Source: Thelephora terrestris
Taxonomy: Eukaryota; Basidiomycota; Agaricomycetes; Thelephorales; Thelephoraceae
Assembly: GCA_015956445.1 (NCBI GenBank)
Contig: WIUZ02000019.1
Location: forward strand, 434,001-498,000
DNA length: 64,000 nt
Direction of reading: 5' to 3'
Part shown: piece by piece, positions 55,749 to 64,000 of the stretch
Layout of the letters: each line of letters starts with the position of its first letter
Position numbering within the stretch: position 1 is the stretch's first letter
Program-made: the position numbers and the translations under genes
The notes under the pieces: generated by a model
Databases searched by the model: none
What the model saw: the letters and a program-made list of their open reading frames with translations, nothing else
What the model was told of the DNA's origin: nothing

Positions 55749-58700
55749 ATGGCGACCGGTCAATTAACTTTTCTTACTTGCAGCGAATGTGGCAAGGTAT
55801 GCAGGTCCCTTCGCGGGTTGACTCAACACCAATCTGTCCACCGTTCACTTCCTCGGCTGGGAAATCCCACCCAAGTCTTTCATCGTGAATATCACCCACT
55901 GCTCAATGGTAATGTTTTTTTTTACCAACCCGTTCCTGTGCTCACAGCATCCCATAAGGGTCACCCTGTGACCGCCACGGTCACTTCCTCCCACCAGGCA
56001 CGCCGCCGTTGCCCCCGCCACCAAAGTCGAATGACGACTGGACACCCTTCGCATTGCGAGCAGGATTCGAGCTCGCTGACATCCTGTACCTCAAGGCCCA
56101 CCTTTCACAAAGAACCATCAATGAACTCCTCGAGATTTGGAGTGCTACCCTTGTCCCTCACAGCGATCTCCCCCCAATCCTCGACCATCGAGACCTCCAC
56201 GCCCAGATCGATGCGATCAAGCTAGGCAACATTCCATGGAGGTCGTATACAGCACAGTACCAGTGGCTTCGTCCTAATAATGGCCCAGTGCCGGAGTGGA
56301 TGCAAGACAAGTATCAACTCTGGTACCGCGATCCCCGACAAGTCGTTCGCCATATCCTCGCAAACCCTGAGTTCACCTCAGGTATCGACTATGCGCCCCA
56401 CAGAGACTTTCAAGATGAGGAACGACAATATCACGACTTTATGAGTGGAGACTGGGCCTGGGAGCAGTGTGTAAGTTAATGTCTAGGCACCCGTGAAGTC
56501 CGCTCACAATCTATTGGCAGGACATCATCGCGATGGACCCCACGACACACGGGTCAATGTTCGTTCCCATCATTCTTGGTACCGACAAGACGACCGTCTC
56601 CGTCGCAACCGGTCAACACACCTATCACCCCGTTTATCTCTCGGTTGGGAACGTGCACAATCGCCTTCGACGAGCGCACAAGGCTGCCCTCGTTCTAATT
56701 GGCTTCCTTCCTATCCCAAAAGGTAATTGATATGTAATTTAATCATTGTACTCCTGAACTAACACGATCAACAGGCACTCGCGAGGACACGAAGTGCAAA
56801 CTCTTTCGCGACTTTCGCCGTCGTCTCTACCATGGGAGCCTCACTGTGATGAATGACACCTTGAAACCTTACATGACAACGTGGGACATTGTTCAATGCG
56901 CCGACTACCACTTCCGCCGCGCAATCTATGGCATTGGTCCACACATCTCGGATTATCCTGAGCAATCAGTTGCTGCAGGAATTGTGTACGGATGGTGCGT
57001 GACGTCCGTATCATTCTAACGTCGTCTGATGTTCGTCTACTGACACATATTCCTTTAGTTGTGACGCTGACCCTGCAGACCTCGATGGCTCGCCCGCCGA
57101 GCTTCGCACTCTTAAACAACTCCTGAGTCTCTTTAACGTTACTCATGAAGACACCCTTTGGTTTGGGTATGGGATTGTGCCTGACTTCTTGGTGGGTTTG
57201 GTGCCGCCACTCAAGTCCCTCACGTGCTGACCATCGATCCCAGCCATTTACCACTGAGTTCCCGCGTGCAGATATATGAACTCCTCACTCCAGACCTCCT
57301 CCACCAGGCCATTAAAGGGACATTCAAAGATCACCTCGTCACATGGGTTGAAGAATACCTCACATTGCAGCATGGTTCGTCTCGTGGGTCCGAAATCCTT
57401 GATGAAGTTGATAGGAGGTTCGCTTCTGCTCCCCACAATCAATTCATTATCACGCTGACCTTGTCTCCAGAGTTGCACTGGTCCCCCTATTCCCGGGACT
57501 TCACAGGTTCAAACAGGGACGAAATTTCCAGCAGTGGACTGGGAATGATTCCAAAGCGTTCATGAAGGTCTTCGTCACCTCGCTCGAAGGCTTCGTTCCC
57601 ATCGACATCATCAAGACTCTCATTTCATTTTTGGATCTTTGCTACATCGCACGTCTGGACACCATCAGTGAAAGCTCGCTTGACGCCCTCGATAACGCCC
57701 TCGAGAAGTTCCACCACTACCGCAAAATCTTCCATGAGACTGGTGTTCGCCCGACTGGTTTTTCACTTCCCCGCCAACACGCACTCACGCACTACCGCCA
57801 TCATATTGAGAAATTCGGCGCTCTGAACGGGCTGTCTTCATCGATTACCGAATCAAAGCACATCACCGCCGTCAAGAAGCCATGGCGCCAATCGAGCCAC
57901 TATGAGGCCCTCGGTCAAATGCTCACCATCAACACCCGGAATGACAAACTCAATGCCGCCCGCGTCGATTTTTCTACACGTAGCATGTTGGACGGAACCT
58001 GTCTCGGTGAGGCTCTAAAGGGGCTTCGTGACCCTCTCGAAGATGTCACAGGTGGCGGCGACAACGCGGAGGGTGATTTGAACGACAACGACGATCATGG
58101 CCGAGATCTTGATGCCGAAGAGGATGATGAAGAAACAGGTCCAGTTGACGGCCCCCCCACACTGAGCAACGTTTCTCTCGCCCTTAAGCGGGGTAAGTAT
58201 TAGCATCGATTTCTACGTACACAACCATTTCTCACGGCAATGTAGCTCGCGGATATCCTCTGAATTCATTTTGGGAACTCGGCCAACATATAAAACAGGA
58301 GAACCTCGAAGCCCTCGTTCGGGTTTTCTTATTCTATCAAGAGAATCCTGCCTTCACCGGAACCCCCTCACTCTCTGCCTGTCCAACTGTCGAATCCGTT
58401 CAAGAAATATCTGTTTTCCACTCCGCCAAAGCTACCTTCCGCGCCCCAAGCAATGCTTCTGGCATCGAGGGATTATACCGTGAGACCATCCGGTCTACCC
58501 CGAGGTGGCAAACGAGCGGTGTCACCGCTCCCCGCAGGGATCCCGTTCTGCTCGCGACCGGCTCGGACACTGCTGGGGTAAGGGGCCTCGATGTCGCAAG
58601 GGTACATCTCCTCTTTTCATTCGAGTTCAAGGACAAATCGTTCGAGTGCACCCTCGTCCATGAATACTGCAAAGCCTTCACCGACCCGGATCCGGACAAC

Positions 58701-58919
58701 GGCCTCTGGATCTTCGAACCAGATTACAGCAACGACGGATACAGAATCATGTCGGTCGTCCACCTCGATTCGGTCATCCGCGCCGCGCATCTATTACCTG
58801 CTTTCAAGGACGACACTCCCATGCCGAGGGAGATCAATTTCACTCACACGCTTAATGTATTCAAGGCCTTCTATCTGAACAAGTACATCGATTACCACGC
58901 TTTTGAGACCCTGACCTAG
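55749..58919 (+). CDS. Plavaka-type transposase
   Basis: The gene has a C2H2 finger at the start (CSECGKVCRSLRGLTQHQSV) and the Plavaka signature: KSNDDWTPFALRAGFELAD, HPVYLSVGNVHNRLRRAH and FLPIPKG, GTFKDHLVTWVEEYL, FPGLHRFKQGRNFQQWTG and KHITAVKKPWRQSS. Plavaka is a CACTA/CMC-related DDE family abundant in basidiomycetes. Exons are about 55749-55908, 55959-56470, 56521-56722, 56775-56994, 57059-57191, 57272-57417, 57471-58192 and 58246-58919. By homology exon 6 should start at 57244 (FTTEFPRADI), but that reading is out of frame at the ATATAT near 57272; using the later acceptor keeps the frame and loses about ten residues. Otherwise no break, about 922 residues. Confidence 0.88.
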
Positions 58920-59399
58920 CTCCTTGTCGTCTGTACCGCTAACTGATCCCGAATATTATTTTCTTGGTTATTTTCTTGCTTACCGATCACCTTGCTTTTG
59001 ACAATTGTCACTCGTTGAGTGCATCCAAATAAGTGCGGTATAACTTTGACAAGATCAAATAATCAAATAAAGGTGGAATAACGAGGTGCCTCTTTTACTG
59101 ATGACGCAGCCCAACCAGGATTCCCTGGGTAGGGTAGCCAACCTGGAATTCCAGGAAGGCTTGCTCGCGTTTTCTCCCCACACCCCTGACCGCCCTCTCC
59201 AACCACGGCATGGTGTAGGCGATGGTCTACGAACGCCGGAATGTATCCCCTGCTCCTCAACCGCCACCATTCACCCATCACCAACAAACTCTCCTACTCC
59301 TCGCCCATCCGTCCTTGTTCTCCCACAAACATCTCCTCCTGACCATCTCGGTCTACATTGCGCCCGCTTATTGCCTTTCACACCGTTTAGGGAATACAG
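58920..59399. repeat. Intergenic with one double-palindrome module (59108-59158)
   Basis: The module reads CCCAACCAGGATTCCCTGGG and then CCAACCTGGAATTCCAGG. The remainder is AT-rich Plavaka 3' sequence and unassigned sequence. No terminal inverted repeat of Plavaka was found. Confidence 0.6.
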
Positions 59400-61113
59400 T
59401 GATCCCTCCATGCTAGGTCCCGGGATTCTGAAGCCCGGTAATCCTCACACTCGCTTTCGCTACAAAGCGGATGACCATCAAAAAGCTCCTGATTTGTATC
59501 CCCAGCTCTTGCGAAACAACAGCGAACGATTCCGTTGTCTGCACTGACAAGACTGGAACACTTAATAGGAGCATCATGAGTGTTGTTGCCGGGTCGATCG
59601 GTATCTATGGCAAGTTCCTTATTTACTGCCCTGATGATCTGTTTCTTCGTACAATTAGGAACGGAGAACCCGCTCGGTTAGCGTTCATCATCTCACCACC
59701 TCCATTTTCCGCTCACATGTCCTCATAGTACTGCGAACGAGAAAGGCATCGCCTTCACTCAGATTTTGATCATCTCTGTATCCCTAGTCGTTGTGGCTGT
59801 TCCCGAAGGCCTTCCGCTTGCAGTACCCTCGCGCTCGCTTTCACTACGAAGCGGATGACCGCCGAAAAGCTCCTCATTCGCATCCTCAGCTCTTGCGAAA
59901 CAATGGCGAACGCTTCTGTTGTCTGTACCGACAAGACTGGAACATTGGCTCAGAACGTCATGACTGTCATTGCTGGTTCCATCGGTATCCATGGCAAGTT
60001 CGTTCGGAACCTCAAAGACAATCAGGCTCGCACGAACGCCCCGGATCAGGATGAAGATCGTGACCCCTCTCCCGAACGAGACATCGTGGATGAGCCCTGG
60101 GTAAATCGCAAGCACGCAGATGACTTCTCGATCGACCAGAGCGAGATCAGCTCTATCCTATCCCCTCAGCTCAGACGTCTTTTCAACCAGTCGATCGCGG
60201 TCAATTCCACCGCTTTTGAGGACATCGACCGGAAACCAAGGAGGTGGTCTTCGTCGGAACCAAGACCGAGACAGCACTTCTCCAGTTCGCCAAGGACATC
60301 GGCCGGGAAAACTGGAAGCAAACCCGTGAATCGGTGGAGATTGTCCAAATGATCCCTTTTTCCAGCGAGCGGAAAGCCATGGGCGTCGTGATTTGCCTTC
60401 GCTCCGGCCGCTATCGTCTGTTTCTCAAAGGCGCCTCAGAGAACCTCACCAAGATGTGCACCCGGCATGTCGTCGTCTCTAAGCACACAGATCAATCACA
60501 AGACCCCAACACCAGGATCGAGACTAGGGACATCGACGAGACGATGAAGGACAACATCTTGAGAACGATCATCTTCTATGCCAACCAGATGTTGAGGACG
60601 ATCGCGTTGTGCTATCGGGATCTCAGTTCCTGGCCCCCTCGTGGTGCCCAGTTCCAATCTGCAGATGAGGTTTCTTATGACGACCTCGCCTATGACAGAA
60701 TCCTGGTGGCCATCACCGGTATCGAGGACCCCCTTCGTGATGGTGTCCCGGATGCTGTCGCTTCCTGCTGCCGCGCTGGAGTCACCGTCAAGATGTGCAC
60801 GGGGGATAACGTCCTCACCGCTCACTCGATCGCTACTCAGTGTGGAATTTACACTGCGGGAGGTATAATCATGGAAGGTCCTGTTTTCCGCACCCTCGAT
60901 CCGAAAGACCGCACAGAGGTTGTCCCTCGTCTCCAGGTCCTGGCCTGCTCTTCCCCTGAGGACAAGAAGATACTCGTCGAGACCCTGCGCTCCCTTGGTG
61001 ACATCGTCAGCGTTACTGGCGATGGTACGAACAACGGCCCTGCTCTCAAGACGGCGAACGTCGGGGTTTCGATGGGTATTGCCGGAACCGAGGTTGCCAA
61101 GGAGGCTGGCTAA
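59400..61113 (+). pseudogene. Plasma-membrane-type Ca2+-ATPase pseudogene
   Basis: A P-type Ca2+ pump copy. The phosphorylation motif SVVCTDKTGTL occurs twice, near 59523-59560 and 59909-59945, because the preceding exon (KRMTxxKLLIRI..SCET) is duplicated in tandem. TM4 residues VVAVPEGLPLAV lie near 59794. The frame shifts near 60230, after which one long frame gives the nucleotide-binding and hinge regions: MIPFSSERKAMGV, YRLFLKGASENL, ITGIEDPLRDGVP, MCTGDNVLTAHSIA and SVTGDGTNNGPALKTANVGV. It ends after TEVAKEAG, where SDIILxDD should follow, so the C-terminal membrane part is lost. N-terminal domains are absent. Confidence 0.88.
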
Positions 61114-61721
61114 CGTTAGCCCTCAAGTGCTCCTCTTCCACCTTCACCGTCACTATCGCTACATCGCCGGACCCATCCTTCTCCTTCGGTTTTATGGCCA
61201 TTGGTCATTGTTCGGATTGCCTACTCTTTGCTTTCCGTCGTTCGCAGCCCGTTTTCCCGGTCGCTCTCGGTCACGGTTCCCTCGCACAGGACATCTTGAG
61301 TCACAATCATGCCTCCTCACTCCAAACATCGCTCTGCAATCTTTCTAGGGCTTTATGCATCGCGCTCGTTGTCCCAGAGATGAGAAAATTGACCGGCAAG
61401 TCGTTGCAAGACAGTTCGAGGTTTCAACCTGCCTCTCCTCGCATATCATACTATGCATTCAACTCGCCTACGTCCTGTGGGATTCTTTTGTACCTTTCAT
61501 GTATGACCTCATCTATCCGCTTTTCCACAAGCCATTCATTGGCTTTTCTTTGGTCCCAGTGAGTAGAAAGTACGGATAGATCCATACTGTACACTTCAGG
61601 ATATGTCAAAAAAAATTAATTTGCTCGTTGTGCCTACAATACAATACATCGCGGCTGCAAGGTCAAGATTCTGGTCGTGTGGCTCACGGAATCTAGACCA
61701 GTCTTAAGTTTTTTATTTGGT
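61114..61721. other. No recognised gene
   Basis: Short frames after the Ca2+-ATPase copy (for example VPEMRKLTGKSLQ near 61370) do not match a known domain with confidence. Confidence 0.3.
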
Positions 61722-62360
61722 GCACCCGACTATCTACCCAGGTCTTCATGAGACATATGTCAAGTTGACGATCGGGTTGTCTACTCAACATCGAACACAA
61801 ACCACGATATTTACCTTTTGTGTAGACATGGATTGGATACAGAACTATGTATACCGGTCATCGAAAATATGACTACATTTATATAGTTAATACCCTAGTC
61901 GTATACCGTACGAAACATACACAAGTCCCACGGAAATTTTTCAGTACACCTGACTATCTAACCGTGTCCTCATGAGGTGCGTGTCAGGCTGATGACCAGT
62001 ATATAATGTGACATTTACTTTTTCAAGGCAATGTAGACAAAATACTAACCTGTATATAGTGACCATTAACTACATGACGTCCACATAAGACCCAAGGAAG
62101 ATTTTCAGTGCGCCCAACTATCTAACCGGGTCTTCACAAGGCCCATGTCAGGTTGACAATGGGATCATCTACCTGACAGGATATTGTAAATAATACATTT
62201 ATCAGACCGCGCGATACATACTGACAATTGATCATATGACCACGCTATACAGTCAACACCCAAGTGGTTTGTTGTACAATATCTACATAAACTCCAAGCC
62301 TGGTTTTTGATACGCTCAATTATCGAACCAAGACCTTACAAGGCCGGCGTCGAGTCGACA
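61722..62360 (+). repeat. Degenerate tandem array, ~170-220 bp unit
   Basis: Four related blocks start near 61722, 61942, 62106 and 62309. Each begins like CACCCGACTATCTACCCAGG, then TCTTCATGAGRC, ATGTCAAGTTGAC and a WYCTACTCAAC-like word. The last three are preceded by a CC(A/C)CGGAARTTTTCAGT-like word. Divergence is high. It may be old satellite-like or element-derived sequence. Confidence 0.55.
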
Positions 62361-62864
62361 AACAGATCGCCTACTCAACGTCAAGCACATGACGCGGTGT
62401 CAGCATTTCAAAGTCAACATAAATAAATCATAGTCTGTATGTACCCTGTACAAAATAGACGCAACCCTAGTTAAATATACACCGCCTGTATAAACCTCTC
62501 TTCGTAGCAACACGACACTCACAAGACCCTCGTTAAATCAATAAGACATTGTTCAGTAATTGAGGGTTTATAACCCCTGTTCCGCGTCATAAGTGTTTCC
62601 CCTTTTTCCCGATGTTCGCCGTCGACGTTGGTACCAGTAACCAAATGTGTTCCAGTTGGGAGCGACGAGGATCGGTTGTTTCATCTACTCATTAGGGCTT
62701 CAGCTTCAGCACTTTCCTGGCGACTATTTTTGGATACTAGTATTCCTCCCAGTGTGGAACCAGTCACGGAATCACCATCAATTCATTGGTGAAACAAGGT
62801 TCGCCATAAATGCATCGAGTCCTCAACTCTCCTCGTCTCGGAGCCCCCCATCTCTCCTACCACA
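62361..62864. other. Upstream region of UDP-glycosyltransferase copy
   Basis: AT-rich on the left; no gene recognised. It may contain the original promoter of the next gene. Confidence 0.3.
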
Positions 62865-64000
62865 ATGTCCTCACACAATCGAAAGACAGTACTGTTCCTC
62901 ACCGTCTCCGAAGCTGGTCAATCCAACTCCATCTTAGCGCTCGCCCTCGAACTTCTCACCCACCCGAACATCGACTCCCACATCGCCTCGTTCCCCATTC
63001 TACAAAAACGCGTGGAGCAGTTGTCTAGCACTGCGAAGGTTGCAGACAGTAAACATCCTGGCTCGAGTTTCACGATATCGATGGCATGAGCCTCGGAGAA
63101 TCCATTTGGTCGAAGGGATTGACTGGGGAGTCGATTCTCCATCCGCCATTGGCCAAAAGCCAAGAACAGGGTATGAAAAACCTCATGCATATGCTAGCGG
63201 GTTGGAGTGGAAAAGGTGAGGGGCCCATTACTGTCATCTTCCTTGCCGCTTATGCGACTTGAAGCTTGAATGCCGATTGCACGCTGAAAATGTTGACCGT
63301 ATAGCATATGTCAGAATCGTCGACAGCTGCAAAAACATCATCAATGCGGTCGATCCAAATATTGTGGTCGTCGACTCGTTCTTTGGCGCGGGCTGCGAAG
63401 CGTGCTGGTCCCTGAGCAAGAGGTACATCATTAACTCTCCCATGGCGCCCTTGGACGTCGCAAGGCCCCTTCAGCCAATGTGGAAGACTTTTTTTACTAC
63501 CCCTTGTGAGTCCTTCAACACTCCCCTTCATCACCAGCGCCGCCTTACACCTTGTCTTACGGGCTTCCGGTATTGGGAGCGGCATACCATTCCCGATTCC
63601 ATGGTCTTACGTCCTCAAAAACGTGACGATACTCCTCGCTTTCATGTGGCGTGTACTCACCGACCCAGACGTCAAAGAACTGACAAACTACCGTCACGAG
63701 CACGGTCTTCCGGGGAGGCTCCCATTGCCAGGAGATTTCTCAATCATCCGATCCGTTCACGCATTCTGCTTCGGTCTACCCGAACTCGACCTCCCCCTAA
63801 TCCTTCCGCCAAACTTCGGTCTTTACAGACTGGTCACTCTCAATTCCATCCAGCTTCCAAGAGGAGACGAGTTGAGCGAATGGTTGGACAGGGGAAGGAC
63901 GATCGTGATGTGCATGGGGTCCCACTTCCACTACTCCGAAGCTTAAATCCGGAGCATCACCAGAGCGTTCAGGGCAGGGACTTCACCTATGGACCAGGTG
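62865..64000 (+). pseudogene. UDP-glycosyltransferase pseudogene (runs off window)
   Basis: The start MSSHNRKTVLFLTVSEAGQS and LALALELLTHPNIDSHIASF fit the N-terminal Rossmann domain of fungal UDP-glycosyltransferases, which move sugar from UDP-sugars to small lipophilic acceptors. The frame changes near 63065, where HDIDGMSLGESIWSKGLTG continues in another frame. Later exons encode VVVDSFFGAGCEACWSLSKR, then LPGRLPLPGDFSIIRSVHAF and TIVMCMGSHFHYSEA, followed by TAA at 63943-63945, where the frame would go on as IRSITRAFRAGTSPMDQ. A frameshift plus this stop mark a decayed gene. The UDP-binding signature lies beyond the window. Confidence 0.8.

Noticed and set aside
59400-61113. Functional calcium pump gene
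   Set aside because: Frame change near 60230, duplicated phosphorylation exon, no N-terminal domains and loss of the C-terminal membrane segments.

Overview
The window reads as a transposon-dense stretch of a filamentous fungus, almost certainly an agaricomycete basidiomycete. Reasons: genes are split by many 45-60 bp GT-AG introns, and the recognisable elements and domains (a fungal Helitron with a DUF6570 leader, a Plavaka-type transposase, a DUF6532 protein) are typical of mushroom-forming fungi. Housekeeping sequence is present only as decayed fragments (Pcf11, aspartyl-tRNA synthetase, alpha-1,3-glucan synthase, plasma-membrane Ca2+-ATPase, UDP-glycosyltransferase). I see no tRNA, rRNA or CRISPR.

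Layout. 1-13.06 kb: a Helitron replicase/helicase gene cut into pieces by two long LTRs (1-1311 and 3590-6888), followed by an intact four-exon unknown gene. 13.7-23.4 kb: a composite DNA element with a DDE integrase-like gene (three TGA stops) and two unknown genes; one intron of its large gene has received a 2.42 kb LTR (16315-18735). 23.4-24.8 kb: decayed Pcf11. 25.5-26.3 kb: an 835 bp palindromic CACTG-ended element. 27.7-30.8 kb: repeat modules, a Ca2+-ATPase scrap and a divergent ORF pair. 30779-33198: a second copy of the 2.42 kb LTR, in opposite orientation. 33.4-35.4 kb: a chain of host-gene scraps. 35.8-42.2 kb: two unknown multi-exon genes, two 501 bp CACTG MITEs and a five-unit array of a double-palindrome module. 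42.86-49.11 kb: one nine-exon gene fusing a Ulp1-like protease to a P-element-like transposase, with a third 501 bp MITE in an exon. 49.1-50.8 kb: an LTR-like promoter with textbook heat-shock elements. 52.9-58.9 kb: a DUF6532 gene divergent from a near-intact Plavaka transposase. 59.4-64 kb: Ca2+-ATPase and UDP-glycosyltransferase pseudogenes and a degenerate tandem array.

How the pieces relate. At least five mobilisation systems coexist and nest: Helitron, long LTRs, the DDE integrase element, the Ulp1-transposase element and CACTG/Plavaka-type elements. Clean target-site duplications (GACGT, AGAGG, CCTTC for LTRs; CCT, ACA, AGA, TCA for CACTG elements) order the events: the Helitron is older than its LTRs, the integrase element is older than its LTR, and the Ulp1-transposase element is older than its MITE. 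The most unusual observations are the long LTRs that carry a spliced coiled-coil gene on the strand opposite to their own promoter, the Ulp1-transposase fusion, and the roughly 50 bp double-palindrome module scattered over four loci.
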